From contig NZ_JAMXOE010000001.1 in assembly GCF_024055575.1 (NCBI RefSeq), forward strand, positions 248,001-312,000: DNA of 64,000 nucleotides, given 5' to 3'. The DNA comes from Mucilaginibacter flavidus (lineage in GTDB: Bacteria; Bacteroidota; Bacteroidia; Sphingobacteriales; Sphingobacteriaceae). The position numbers and the translations under genes were made by a program. The notes under the pieces were generated by a model. That model was not told the origin of the DNA. It did no database searches and saw only the letters and a program-made list of their open reading frames with translations. This document shows positions 34,257-42,605 of this stretch, one piece after another; the first letter of the stretch is position 1, and each line of letters starts with the position of its first letter.

Positions 34257-35005
34257 AATATAGTGGTCGCATTTGCCTGCGCTGTTGGCATTACTACCAT
34301 ATCGTTAATGTTTACATGCGCCGGGCGCGATACGGCAAACCAAATGGTTTCAGCTATATCATCGGCTACCAACGGATCGAAGCCGTCATAAACCTTTTTT
34401 GCCCTTTCTTTATCGCCTTTGAACCTAACTTCCGAAAACTCAGTTTCCACTGCTCCCGGATGTATGGCCGTAACTTTTATGCCATGTGGCAACAGGTCAA
34501 TCCGCATGCCTTTATTTAGGGCATCAACCGCATGTTTACTGGCACAGTATACATTGCCATTGGCATAAACTTCTTTACCGGCAATCGAACCTATATTTAC
34601 AATATGCCCGCTGCCGTTTTTTATCATCCAATTGGCTACTATTTTACTTACATAAAGTAAGCCCTTTACATTAGTGTCAATCATAGTGTCCCAATCATCA
34701 AGGCTGCCTTTGTCAATCGGGTCAAGTCCCTGGCTCAGGCCGGCGTTGTTAATCAGCACATTTACCTTTTTCCATTTGGCAGGTAAGTTTTCAAGATTTT
34801 CAGCTACCTCTTCCCTGTTCCTTACGTCGAACTGCGATACAGCAATTTCAACGTTGTATTTGGTATTTAGCTTTTTTGCAAGCTTCTCCAGCCTGTCAAT
34901 CCGGCGGCCGGTTAATATCAAATTATACTTTTCGCGCGCAAATAAATGAGCGCAGGCCTCACCAATTCCTGATGTGGCGCCTGTTATTAATGCAATTTTA
35001 GCCAT
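34247..35005 (-). CDS. short-chain dehydrogenase/reductase
   Basis: A 252-residue classical SDR. Cofactor motif TGATSGIGEA at the N-terminus, NNAG in VLINNAGLSQ, catalytic Ser in IVNIGSIAG and YxxxK in YCASKHA. GRRIDRL after beta2 suggests NADP preference. It resembles YdfG-type serine/3-hydroxy acid dehydrogenases, but the substrate is not certain. No clear operon partner: spacers with repeats on both sides. Confidence 0.92.
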   Translation of the reverse strand: MAKIALITGATSGIGEACAHLFAREKYNLILTGRRIDRLEKLAKKLNTKYNVEIAVSQFDVRNREEVAENLENLPAKWKKVNVLINNAGLSQGLDPIDKGSLDDWDTMIDTNVKGLLYVSKIVANWMIKNGSGHIVNIGSIAGKEVYANGNVYCASKHAVDALNKGMRIDLLPHGIKVTAIHPGAVETEFSEVRFKGDKERAKKVYDGFDPLVADDIAETIWFAVSRPAHVNINDMVVMPTAQANATTIFRD

Positions 35006-35091
35006 ACATAGGTAACTATCGCAGCGAAATTATGTTTTTTGATTGGATAAAGTTGTCATTTATTAGCAAAGATTTGTCAAGTTCTGTGTCT

Positions 35092-35170
35092 AAAGCCAGG
35101 AGTCTTAAGTCAGAATTTAGACTTGAACTTAAGATTTTTGACTCAGGACTTTCCACTCAGGACTCTTCCA
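35092..35170. repeat. GAGTCCTG repeat, opposing arms, porT-SDR spacer
   Basis: Family I. Arm 35092-35128 (AGCCAGGAGTCTTAAGTCAG, TTTAGACTTGAAC) faces arm 35139-35170 (TGACTCAGGACTTTCC, ACTCAGGACTCTTCC). On the minus strand the repeat starts about 2 nt after the porT stop. Confidence 0.75.
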
Positions 35171-35172
35171 CC

Positions 35173-35907
35173 CTACTCAAAAATCAAACTAAATGTAAAT
35201 GTGTGCAAGCCAAGGCTGCTGATGGGACTGGAATAAGGGTGGTTTTCGGGCACCAAAACATTGCCAAACGAGTTTGACATCTTAATCTCGGGCGACAGCT
35301 TAAAAAATTCGAAATAAATATCGCAGCCAATCCCCGCCTCGTACGAGCCGAAACCACTTGCGTTTTTTACCAGTTTGTTCAATGGGTCGAGGCCGGTGTC
35401 GGCATTCTTTTTTGAGCCTATGGCAAGCGAGTACTTTACGCCGCCTAAAATGTACGCCCTGAAATCCTGTATTCTATCCGATTTTATTTTTACCTCCAGG
35501 GGGAAATCTACTGTGGTGGATTGTATCTGCTTGGTAACATCGTCGGTACTTTTTGGGTAAGTATAAGTAATCGACCTATCGGCAAAAACAAGCGAAGGAT
35601 TTCCCCGCACTTCAATATGGTCGGTAAGCCGGTAACGGGTTATAAAACCCACACCAAAACCTGTAGCATTTTTTGAGCTGATACTCCGCAAGGAGTCGGT
35701 GATAAACCGGTTTACCCCCGGGTCGAAAAATGGATCGCGCCAATTGGGCTTTTTATCAATTTTAAAGTAATTGCTAACATAACTGAAGCTAAAACCAAAG
35801 CTGAGATCGGTTTGGTCAGCGCCGCCACCCCATGCAGGGGCCTGGGCAAATAGGGCATTACCGCAAAATAATAGTATAATAATGGTTAGGTAACCGTTTT
35901 TAATCAT
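35173..35907 (-). CDS. porT: PorT/SprT family outer-membrane protein
   Basis: A 244-residue protein with a signal peptide (ends GNALFAQ) and a beta-barrel-like body (SFGFSFSYVSNYFKI, GVGFITRYRLTDHIEVRGNPSL, PLEVKIKSD, ending FTFSLIFE). Sequence and position directly downstream of ubiE fit the PorT (Porphyromonas)/SprT (Flavobacterium) family, an accessory of type IX secretion and gliding. It overlaps ubiE by 4 nt. Other small barrel families look similar, so the assignment rests largely on synteny. Confidence 0.75.
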   Translation of the reverse strand: MIKNGYLTIIILLFCGNALFAQAPAWGGGADQTDLSFGFSFSYVSNYFKIDKKPNWRDPFFDPGVNRFITDSLRSISSKNATGFGVGFITRYRLTDHIEVRGNPSLVFADRSITYTYPKSTDDVTKQIQSTTVDFPLEVKIKSDRIQDFRAYILGGVKYSLAIGSKKNADTGLDPLNKLVKNASGFGSYEAGIGCDIYFEFFKLSPEIKMSNSFGNVLVPENHPYSSPISSLGLHTFTFSLIFE

Positions 35908-36635
35908 TTAATACCCGTATAAATTGAACAAATACCAAACGCCAAAGGCCTGTGTTTGGTATGTTTAAAGCCTACTTTATCCATAAGTGCAGTAAACGTT
36001 GCCCCATCAGGGAAAGCAGCTACCGACTCAGGCAAATAAGTGTAGGCCCTTGCATCTTTCGAAAATAATTTACCAATTCCGGGTGTAATATAGTTAAAAT
36101 ACACGTTATACAGCTGTTTTACAGGGAATACCTTCGGTTTTGAAAACTCCAGCACTACCGCTTTTCCACCCGGTTTTAACACGCGGAATATGTCGGCAAG
36201 TCCTGTTTCAAGGTTTTCAAAATTGCGCACGCCATAGGCCACGGTAACCGCATCAAAGCCATCGGCATCAAAAGGCAGCTTTTCCGAATCGCCAAGCTTT
36301 ACTTCAAATTTATCGCCTAAATTGCGTTTGGTGATTTTTTGCTGCGCGATGTCGAGCATCCCTTGAGATATATCAACCCCGATTATTTTTTCGGGTTTAA
36401 GTATAGTTAAAGCCTCAAAAGCAAAATCGCCGGTACCTGTGGCTACATCCAATATCAACTTAGGCTGATTTGATTTCAATTCATTAATCGCCTTTTTTCG
36501 CCAAATGATATCAATACCAAGCGACAAGAAGTGATTTAAAAAATCATAAGTTTTTGATATGTTGTTAAACATGTCAGCTACCTGTTCTTTCTTGGTGCCC
36601 TGCTGGTCGGTATACGGAATTATTGTTTTGCTCAT
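35904..36635 (-). CDS. ubiE: demethylmenaquinone methyltransferase
   Basis: SAM-dependent methyltransferase for the last step of menaquinone synthesis (MenG/UbiE). The 243 residues contain ISKTYDFLNHFLSLGIDIIW, the SAM-binding LDVATGTGDFAFEA, VTVAYGVRNFENLE and LEFSKPKVFPVKQLYNVYF, all diagnostic. Menaquinone is the expected electron carrier for the nuo complex here. A TATCTTTG box ends 7 nt before the ATG, giving an almost leaderless mRNA. porT is translationally coupled. Confidence 0.96.
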   Translation of the reverse strand: MSKTIIPYTDQQGTKKEQVADMFNNISKTYDFLNHFLSLGIDIIWRKKAINELKSNQPKLILDVATGTGDFAFEALTILKPEKIIGVDISQGMLDIAQQKITKRNLGDKFEVKLGDSEKLPFDADGFDAVTVAYGVRNFENLETGLADIFRVLKPGGKAVVLEFSKPKVFPVKQLYNVYFNYITPGIGKLFSKDARAYTYLPESVAAFPDGATFTALMDKVGFKHTKHRPLAFGICSIYTGIK

Positions 36636-36642
36636 GGAGCGG

Positions 36643-36650
36643 CAAAGATA
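36643..36650 (-). promoter_or_regulatory. -7 box for ubiE, very short leader
   Basis: TATCTTTG on the minus strand, 7 nt before the ATG. No -33 TTG is visible at the usual spacing. Confidence 0.5.
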
Positions 36651-36661
36651 ATGATTATTTG

Positions 36662-36798
36662 ATTTCGGATTTCGGATGTTCGATTTCGGATTTGCCTGAC
36701 GTCGAAAAAATGGATAAAAATTGACAAATCATATATTTTGATACTATATTTATCAACCCATTAAATAAATCCGAAATCGAACATCCGAAATCCGAAAT
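36662..36798. repeat. Perfect 32-bp inverted TTTCGGAT repeat between divergent genes
   Basis: Family D. Arms 36662-36693 and 36767-36798 are exact reverse complements of each other (units ATTTCGGA, TTTCGGATG, TTCGATTTCGGATTT), with a 73-nt AT-rich core. The element lies between ubiE (minus) and the Gfo/Idh/MocA gene (plus), so it cannot be a terminator for either. The right arm ends 8 nt before the plus-strand ATG. Confidence 0.9.
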
Positions 36799-36806
36799 TC
36801 TCTATC

Positions 36807-38174
36807 ATGAAAGAAAACGACGAACCATCCCGAAGAAATTTTCTCAGAAAACTTGGTACAGCCACCGCCGCAGTTGCTGTTGGCTCAAACGTATTTGCGG
36901 CCGATAAAAAAAACGATGTTTTTTCCTACTTAAAAAGGACGGGCGGCTTCAGTGCTAACGACCAGGTAAATATTGCTTTGATAGGCGCCGGGGGCCAGGG
37001 TAGCGAAGACACAAACGTGGCGTTACAAATCCCAGGCGTAAAATTGATTGCCGTTTGCGATTTGTATGATGGCCGCCTTGCCGATGCTAAAAAGCGTTGG
37101 GGAGCAGATATTTTCACTACCAAAATTTACAAAGAGATACTCAATCGCAAAGATATCGATGCCGTAATTATAGGCACACCCGACCACTGGCACCAGCAAA
37201 TATCTGTTGACGCCATGCATGCCGGCAAACATGTTTATTGCGAAAAACCGATGGTGCATGCCATAACCGAGGGCCCGGCAGTGATACAGGCTCAAAAAGA
37301 GACCGGCAAAATTTTCCAGGTGGGCAGCCAGGGGGTATCGTCATTAGGCAACGAGAAGGCAAAAGAACTTTTGGCAGCAGGCGCCATAGGCCAGCTTAAC
37401 TATGCCGAAGGCTTTTGGGCAAGGCGCGGAGCTGTTGAGGTTTGGCAATACCCCATCCCGGCCGATGCTTCACCGCAAACTGTGGATTGGGACACCTATG
37501 TGAGCAACGTGCACAAACGCCCATTTGATGAGAAACGTTTTTTCCGCTGGAGAAACTATACCAATTACGGCACAGGCATGGCCGGCGATTTATTTGTGCA
37601 CCTGTTCAGCAGCCTGCATCTTGTTACCGGCTCTCATGGCCCCGAAAAAATTTATGCATCGGGCGGCTTAAGGTTTTGGAACGATGGCCGCGAAGTCCCT
37701 GACGTTTTATTGGGCACTTTCGATTATGCAAAAAATGATATGCACCCGGCATTTAACTTGTCCCTGCGCTGCAACTTCGTCGACGGTACCAGCGGCACCA
37801 CTTACCTGCGCCTTGTAGGCAGCGAAGGCGCCATGGACATTACCTGGGATGAGGTGGTGTTAAAAAGAAATAAAGTATTCGCATCCGACGACCCTTTCTA
37901 CCTCGAAAAACTAAGACAGGCAGGAGACAGAAATCCTGAAAGAAAAAAAATGCTGCCCCCCGAAGAAATTGTCTACAAAGCCGACAAAGGTTACCTCGGC
38001 GGGCCTTACGACCACATGAATAATTTCATCACTGCCATACGCACCAACGGCAAAGTTACCGAGGATGCTACCTTTGGATACCGCGCAGCTGCACCGGCAT
38101 TATTATGTAACGATAGCTATTTTAACAACAAACCCATGTTCTGGGACCCGGAGAAGATGGTGAAGAAAGGTTAG
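36807..38174 (+). CDS. Gfo/Idh/MocA family oxidoreductase, Tat-exported
   Basis: NAD(P)-dependent sugar oxidoreductase. The 455 residues begin with a twin-arginine signal (EPSRRNFLRKLGTATAAVAV), so it should be exported folded with its cofactor. Then Rossmann motif VNIALIGAGGQGSE, CDLYDGRLADAKKRWG, GTPDHWHQQISVDAMHAGKH and YCEKPMVHAITEG with the catalytic lysine. The neighbour is a DUF1080 protein; such pairs are linked to 3-keto-glycoside formation and cleavage. Exact substrate unknown. Confidence 0.93.
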   Translation: MKENDEPSRRNFLRKLGTATAAVAVGSNVFAADKKNDVFSYLKRTGGFSANDQVNIALIGAGGQGSEDTNVALQIPGVKLIAVCDLYDGRLADAKKRWGADIFTTKIYKEILNRKDIDAVIIGTPDHWHQQISVDAMHAGKHVYCEKPMVHAITEGPAVIQAQKETGKIFQVGSQGVSSLGNEKAKELLAAGAIGQLNYAEGFWARRGAVEVWQYPIPADASPQTVDWDTYVSNVHKRPFDEKRFFRWRNYTNYGTGMAGDLFVHLFSSLHLVTGSHGPEKIYASGGLRFWNDGREVPDVLLGTFDYAKNDMHPAFNLSLRCNFVDGTSGTTYLRLVGSEGAMDITWDEVVLKRNKVFASDDPFYLEKLRQAGDRNPERKKMLPPEEIVYKADKGYLGGPYDHMNNFITAIRTNGKVTEDATFGYRAAAPALLCNDSYFNNKPMFWDPEKMVKKG

Positions 38175-38215
38175 CCCGGAAAGTCGAAAAGTAAAAAGGT
38201 TGGAAATTATACCGT

Positions 38216-38237
38216 AGGGGCGAATTGCATTCGCCCT
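38216..38237. repeat. Small GGGCGAAT palindrome
   Basis: GGGCGAAT/ATTCGCCC with a 3-nt loop, in the common GTAGGGGCGAATTGCATTCG form of a dispersed bacterial repeat. It lies between the oxidoreductase and DUF1080 genes, after a short GGAAAGTCGAAAAG tract of family B type. Confidence 0.6.
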
Positions 38238-38288
38238 CGTCATGCCGTTTACAAAATGTCAGCCACAATTTAATACGAAAAACACAAA

Positions 38289-38996
38289 ATGAAAAAACTA
38301 AGCATACTCTCAATTGCCCTAATACTATTGGGTTTACAGGCGTTTAAAATTCACCCCAATAAACCATCAAACCCATCAGCCAAAATAAAAACATGGAAAA
38401 GCTTGTTTGATGGCAAAACCCTCGCAGGCTGGCACAACTATAATAGAAAAGGAGAAGTGAAAAACTGGGTAGTTGAAGACGGTTCGCTGGTTTGCCCGGG
38501 CGGCATTGAGGGTGGCGATATTGTAACAGATAAGCAATATGCCAACTTTGAATTATCGTGGGACTGGAAGGTTGAAAAAGGCGCCAACAGCGGCGTTTTG
38601 TACCATGTGGTTGAAGATGCCAAATTCCCGTATACCTCTGAAACCGGCCCCGAATACCAGATTATCGACGACATTGGCTGGCCCGAAAAGCTGGAAGATT
38701 GGCAAAAAACCGGTTGCGATTACGCCATGCACCTGCCAAACAGCAATAAAAACCTAATGCCCGTAGGCGAATGGAACACCAGCAAAATCATTTTCAACAG
38801 GGGGCATGTAGAACACTGGCTTAATGGTAAAAAGATTTTATCCTTCACCGCATGGGATGCAGACTGGAACAAGAAGAAAGCCGAAGGCAAATGGAAAGAT
38901 CATACCGATTATGGCATGGCCAAAACAGGCGTAATTGCTTTACAGGAGCATGGTAAGAAAACGTTTTATAAGAACATCTGGATTAAAGAACTGTAA
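38289..38996 (+). CDS. DUF1080 (3-keto-disaccharide hydrolase) family protein
   Basis: A 235-residue exported protein with an N-terminal signal segment (MKKLSILSIALILLGLQAF). The DUF1080 concanavalin-like domain follows: SLFDGKTLAGWHNYN, WVVEDGSLVCPGG, NFELSWDWKVEKGANSGVLYH and GPEYQIIDD, ending GVIALQEHGKKTFYKNIWI. Members have been shown to hydrolyse 3-keto glycosides; together with the upstream oxidoreductase this suggests an oxidise-then-cleave glycoside pathway in the periplasm. Confidence 0.92.
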   Translation: MKKLSILSIALILLGLQAFKIHPNKPSNPSAKIKTWKSLFDGKTLAGWHNYNRKGEVKNWVVEDGSLVCPGGIEGGDIVTDKQYANFELSWDWKVEKGANSGVLYHVVEDAKFPYTSETGPEYQIIDDIGWPEKLEDWQKTGCDYAMHLPNSNKNLMPVGEWNTSKIIFNRGHVEHWLNGKKILSFTAWDADWNKKKAEGKWKDHTDYGMAKTGVIALQEHGKKTFYKNIWIKEL

Positions 38997-39305
38997 TGTA
39001 ACTAGCGAATGACGCTTTGGTATGCAAAAAGCGGACAAGACCCTATGTAAACCTATATCAGTATTACGGTATATTTTTATGTTGCTGTTCACAGTGAAAC
39101 ATAAGGAACAGGGTGGAACAGTAACGGCTCGGCCCAGGGCATGAAAAAGCCTATTTCTGTATTAATAATGCGCTTTTTGCCTTATTTGCTACCCAAAAAA
39201 ACGCGAAAAGTACTGACAAATTAGTGTCAGCACTTTTCGTAAAAACAACGGCGGCAAGCGTTAGGCCTGCTATCCTCTAATCCCTTCACTAAGGAGGATC
39301 ATGGT
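38997..39305. other. Spacer after DUF1080, content unexplained
   Basis: 309 bp. Apart from the VOC terminator hairpin I find only a possible 27-codon plus-strand ORF (39141-39224, starting MKKPISVLIM) whose TAG lies in the hairpin loop. It has no recognisable relative and is not called as a gene. The rest shows no repeat arm of the families seen elsewhere. Confidence 0.5.
39194..39239 (-). terminator. Rho-independent terminator of the VOC gene
   Basis: Arms 39204-39218 and 39225-39239 form a 15-bp stem with one mismatch (CGAAAAGT..TGACA type) and a 6-nt loop. On the minus strand GCG and a run of seven T follow. Confidence 0.85.
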
Positions 39306-39791
39306 TCAGACGGCTGCCAGCAACCCTTCCATATCCAATCTCCTTGTAAACATAGTCAGTTCGCCATTTTCATCAAGCGGCCATTGCTCTTTCGGCCTGT
39401 CCCAATATAATTCCACACCATTGCCATCCGGATCATCTAAATAAATAGCCTCGGATACGCCGTGGTCTGATGCTCCGGTTATCGGGTATTTTTTGTCAAT
39501 CAGGCGTTGCAGTATTTCAGCCAGATCTTTACGCTCAGCATATAATATAGCGGTGTGATATAAGCCGGGAGCATATTCGGGTGCAGGTGGTGCTCCTGCA
39601 CTGTGCCAGGTATTTAAGCCTATGTGGTGATGATACCCGCCTGCCGATATAAATGCAGCCTGCCCGCCGTACATCATCATTTTGTCGAAACCCAACAAAC
39701 CGCAGTAAAAATCGAGCGATTTTTGCAGGTCGGCTACTTTTAAATGCACATGGCCAATGCGGGTTTTTGCCGGTATTTTATACGCTTCCAT
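39306..39791 (-). CDS. VOC (glyoxalase/dioxygenase superfamily) protein
   Basis: A 161-residue metal-binding protein with the paired beta-alpha-beta modules of the vicinal-oxygen-chelate fold: IGHVHLKVADLQKSLDFYCGLLGF, GGYHHHIGLNTW, YHTAILYAERKDL and IYLDDPDGNGVELYWDRP. The pattern resembles the catechol 2,3-dioxygenase/CatE-like group, with His and Glu ligands in HVHL, HHIG and GVELYW. Substrate not known. It is a single gene with its own promoter box and terminator. Confidence 0.9.
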   Translation of the reverse strand: MEAYKIPAKTRIGHVHLKVADLQKSLDFYCGLLGFDKMMMYGGQAAFISAGGYHHHIGLNTWHSAGAPPAPEYAPGLYHTAILYAERKDLAEILQRLIDKKYPITGASDHGVSEAIYLDDPDGNGVELYWDRPKEQWPLDENGELTMFTRRLDMEGLLAAV

Positions 39792-39811
39792 ATAATTACA
39801 TGTTTAAACAT

Positions 39812-39819
39812 CAAATTTA
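39812..39819 (-). promoter_or_regulatory. -7 box for the VOC gene
   Basis: TAAATTTG on the minus strand, 20 nt before the ATG. A TGTTTAAACA palindrome (39801-39810) lies in the leader. No -33 TTG at the usual distance. Confidence 0.5.
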
Positions 39820-39925
39820 CGAAACATTATGATACTCTTTTGTTTAATGATTGTAAAATAGCTAATTATACCAATAATTTATGCTGTCTCATATCTCATA
39901 TCTACCATCTCAAAACTAAAAACCC

Positions 39926-39933
39926 TACCTTTG
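39926..39933 (+). promoter_or_regulatory. -7 box for engB, leaderless spacing
   Basis: TACCTTTG followed by exactly 4 nt (CACC) and the ATG. With the usual start site about 4 nt past the box, transcription should begin at or next to the ATG. Confidence 0.65.
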
Positions 39934-39937
39934 CACC

Positions 39938-40555
39938 ATGATTATTAAAACAGCAGAGTTTATTTGCAGCAATACCCAGATCTCAAAGCTACCGCCGCCT
40001 GTAAAGGCTGAGTACGCATTTATCGGGCGCTCAAACGTAGGTAAATCGTCGCTGATAAATATGCTTACAGCTAAAAAGGGGCTGGCAAAAACATCGCAAA
40101 CTCCCGGTAAAACACAACTGATAAATCATTTTCTAATAAATGATAACTGGTACATTGTTGATTTACCAGGTTATGGCTACGCCCGGGCGTCAAAAAGCAA
40201 AAAGGCCGACTGGGATAAGTTCATCCACAGTTACCTCGATAAGCGCGAAAGCCTGCAGTGTGTAATGGTGCTGATTGACAGCCGCCTTGAGCCGCAAAAA
40301 ATAGACGTTGAGTTTTGCAACTGGCTTGGCGAAAAAGGTCTTTCATTTGTTTTGGTGTTTACCAAAGCAGATAAACAATCAACCGTAAAAACCGATCAGA
40401 ATATCGCTAGGTTTCGTAAGGCGCTGTTAGCTACTTTCGAGGAAGTTCCGCAGCACTTTGTAACATCGGCCGAAACACATGCCGGGCACGACGAAATCCT
40501 GGCTTTCATCAGCAAGATAAACCAGCAATTTACAATACCTGAAATAAATTACTAA
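39938..40555 (+). CDS. engB: ribosome biogenesis GTPase EngB/YsxC
   Basis: Essential small GTPase for large-subunit assembly. The 205 residues have G1 FIGRSNVGKSS (about 29-38), G3 DLPGYG, G4 TKAD and the TSAE stretch near G5. The N-terminus MIIKTAEFICSN is typical, so the ATG at 39938 is well supported even though it lies 4 nt from the promoter box. osmC follows after 16 nt in the same orientation and probably shares the transcript. Confidence 0.96.
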   Translation: MIIKTAEFICSNTQISKLPPPVKAEYAFIGRSNVGKSSLINMLTAKKGLAKTSQTPGKTQLINHFLINDNWYIVDLPGYGYARASKSKKADWDKFIHSYLDKRESLQCVMVLIDSRLEPQKIDVEFCNWLGEKGLSFVLVFTKADKQSTVKTDQNIARFRKALLATFEEVPQHFVTSAETHAGHDEILAFISKINQQFTIPEINY

Positions 40556-40571
40556 ACAAACATTAAAAACT

Positions 40572-40991
40572 ATGAAACGTACAGCACATGCCCATTGGAA
40601 CGGTACTTTAACCGAAGGTAAAGGCGAAATCACCACGCAAAGCACCATCCTGAACAACACCCAGTACTCATTTAAAACCCGTTTCCAGGACGGAATTGGT
40701 ACTAACCCGGAAGAATTAATTGCCGCAGCACACGCAGGCTGCTTTACCATGGCTGTAGGCGCGCAGCTTAGCCAGGCAGGTTTTACGCCCAACGATTTAA
40801 CCACCGACGCAATTTTGGACCTGGATATGCAAAAGCTGGAGATAACCGGCATTCATCTTGAACTTAAAGGCTCGTTGATTGACGGTGTTTCTGAAGAAAA
40901 ATTCAAAGAAATTGCTGAAGGCGCGAAAGCAGGTTGCATTATATCAAAAGCGCTGAGCGTGCCTATCACATTGACTGTTACTTATGCTTAA
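40572..40991 (+). CDS. osmC: OsmC family hydroperoxide reductase
   Basis: A 139-residue thiol peroxidase of the OsmC/Ohr family that reduces organic hydroperoxides. Catalytic cysteines are Cys57 (AAAHAGCFTMA) and Cys122 (GAKAGCIISKA). The GIGTNPEELIAAAHAGC stretch is typical for OsmC proper. Cytoplasmic. Downstream of engB with a strong terminator after it. Confidence 0.95.
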   Translation: MKRTAHAHWNGTLTEGKGEITTQSTILNNTQYSFKTRFQDGIGTNPEELIAAAHAGCFTMAVGAQLSQAGFTPNDLTTDAILDLDMQKLEITGIHLELKGSLIDGVSEEKFKEIAEGAKAGCIISKALSVPITLTVTYA

Positions 40992-41079
40992 TTATTTTTT
41001 GGTTAATTAAGTTAAGGACCTGTTATTAACAGCAATTTACAATAACCAGCATAAAAAATATAACAACTATTAATTAATA

Positions 41080-41109
41080 AATAGCGGGGCCTTGTCTCCG
41101 CTATTTTTA
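41080..41109 (+). terminator. Rho-independent terminator after osmC
   Basis: Stem AATAGCGG/CCGCTATT (8 bp) with a 10-nt loop and a T-rich tail, 88 nt past the osmC stop. Confidence 0.85.
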
Positions 41110-41167
41110 TTCGTATCTACCTGAAAATCACATTAAAATCACATTAAAAATATATTAACAAATAGTA

Positions 41168-41194
41168 TTGTTTTTTATTAAAATCATATATTTG
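41168..41194 (+). promoter_or_regulatory. Promoter of the first small barrel gene
   Basis: TTG (41168-41170), 16 nt, TATATTTG (41187-41194), 32 nt before the ATG. Spacing is a little short. Confidence 0.6.
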
Positions 41195-41226
41195 ATATAT
41201 TATAAACCAATTAAAACCTAAATTAC

Positions 41227-41739
41227 ATGAAAAAAATTCTATTAGCGCTTTTCGTGCTGGGAGTAACAGCATGCAGCAGTTTTGCACAAACTACCAAATC
41301 ATCAGATGTGGCCAAATTTAGCATCGGTGTAGACGCGGGCCTGCCAATTGGCACAACCAGCGATGTTTACAGCTTTGCTATCGGCGGTTCGCTTAAATAC
41401 GATATGCCAATCGGAAGCGGTGCTTTTGTAAATTTGTCAGCAGGTTATCAATCATTTATGGTAAAAAGTGCCCTTAAAAATGCTGGTTTTCCATCATCTT
41501 CAGGTTTTGTGCCAATTAAAGTAGGTTTAAAATACTATTTTGATGGACAAGGCTTTTATGGCGAAGGCCAACTGGGTGTTGCATTCTCCACCGAAAGCGG
41601 TGGCGGCAAAGCCTTTGCATATGCTCCGGGCATAGGTTATACCCTCGACGGCGGCTTTGACATTGGCGTTCGTTATGAGGCATGGTCAAATAATGGTACC
41701 GTTAGCCAGATAGCGTTACGCTTAGCTTATGGTTTTTAA
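41227..41739 (+). CDS. small outer-membrane beta-barrel protein, copy 1
   Basis: A 170-residue exported protein with signal peptide (MKKILLALFVLGVTACSSFAQ). The body is rich in alternating strands (FSIGVDAGLPIG, GSLKYDMPIGSGAFVNLSAG, YEAWSNNGTVSQIALRLAYGF) and ends in Phe, as outer-membrane barrels do. Function unknown. It is nearly identical in protein sequence to the next gene (42019-42528), which arose by tandem duplication. The cysteine before the cleavage site does not sit in a convincing lipobox. Confidence 0.85.
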   Translation: MKKILLALFVLGVTACSSFAQTTKSSDVAKFSIGVDAGLPIGTTSDVYSFAIGGSLKYDMPIGSGAFVNLSAGYQSFMVKSALKNAGFPSSSGFVPIKVGLKYYFDGQGFYGEGQLGVAFSTESGGGKAFAYAPGIGYTLDGGFDIGVRYEAWSNNGTVSQIALRLAYGF

Positions 41740-41763
41740 GTGAATAGTTAACATAAATAGGCA

Positions 41764-41796
41764 AAAGAGCAGGGTAATGTCCTGCTCTTTTTATTT
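41764..41796. terminator. Rho-independent terminator after barrel copy 1
   Basis: Perfect 10-bp stem AAAGAGCAGG/CCTGCTCTTT with a 7-nt loop followed by TTATTT. Confidence 0.88.
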
Positions 41797-42018
41797 ACAG
41801 GCTGTTTTTTAAGCAAATATTTTTTGCTAACCCGGTAATTTCCAAGTCATTTAAACACAGGCGCTTACACCTAAAAAATTAGTTTAACCATTCGAAAGAG
41901 GCCTGTTTCTCCCAAAAAGCCTGTAACAACGCGCCTGTTCCCGGCGTCTATAGGTGAAATAAAGGTAAAATAACACGGTGTTGTTTTATCAAAACTTAAA
42001 CACAAATCAATTTCACAC

Positions 42019-42528
42019 ATGAAAAAAATTCTATTAGCATTATTCGTGCTGGGAGTAACCGCGTGCACCAGTTTCGCGCAAACAAAAGATTCAGACGCCG
42101 GTAAATTCAGCATTGGTGTTGACGCAGGCCTGCCAATTGGCGATGCCAGCAACGTTTACAGCTTTGCTATTGGCGGTTCACTAAAGTACGATATGCCTAT
42201 TGGCAGCGGTGCTTTTGTAAACTTAACAGCCGGCTACCAATCATTTATGGTGAAAAGCGCACTTAAAAATGCTGGCTTCCCATCCTCATCAGGCTTCGTT
42301 CCGGTAAAAGTTGGCTTAAAATATTATTTTGAAGGACAAGGCTTTTATGGCGAAGGCCAGTTAGGCGTTGCATTTTCAACCGAAAGCGGCGGTGGCAAAG
42401 CGTTTGCATACGCGCCGGGCGTAGGTTATACCCTGGACGGCGGCGTTGATTTGGGCGTGCGTTACGAAGCTTGGTCAAACAACGGAACTGTTAGCCAGGT
42501 TGCATTACGCGTGGCATATAGCTTCTAA
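42019..42528 (+). CDS. small outer-membrane beta-barrel protein, copy 2
   Basis: A 169-residue paralogue of the preceding gene. The two differ at only a small number of residues (for example CTSFAQTKDSDAG against CSSFAQTTKSSDVA), yet many third codon positions differ, so the duplication is not recent and the protein is under constraint. Only the first 19 bases are identical as a block. Same signal peptide and C-terminal Phe. The spacer before it (279 bp) holds the terminator of copy 1 and no repeat arm; I see no clear promoter box. Confidence 0.85.
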   Translation: MKKILLALFVLGVTACTSFAQTKDSDAGKFSIGVDAGLPIGDASNVYSFAIGGSLKYDMPIGSGAFVNLTAGYQSFMVKSALKNAGFPSSSGFVPVKVGLKYYFEGQGFYGEGQLGVAFSTESGGGKAFAYAPGVGYTLDGGVDLGVRYEAWSNNGTVSQVALRVAYSF

Positions 42529-42547
42529 TTTAAATATCAGTACTATT

Positions 42548-42581
42548 AAAAACAGCCGGGGAAAACTCCCCGGCTGTTTTT
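42548..42581. terminator. Bidirectional terminator between barrel copy 2 and START gene
   Basis: Perfect 14-bp stem (AAAAACAGCCGGGG and complement) with a 6-nt loop, A-run before and T-run after, between convergent genes. Confidence 0.92.
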
Positions 42582-42605
42582 GTTACTAATCAATGCTTTT
42601 TCTGG

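Noticed and set aside
39030..39060. Fragment resembling rRNA (AAGACCCTATG)
   Set aside because: The match is too short and the surrounding sequence does not follow 23S rRNA.
39141..39224. 27-codon ORF starting MKKPISVLIM
   Set aside because: Very short, no relative recognised, and its end forms the terminator hairpin of the opposite-strand gene.
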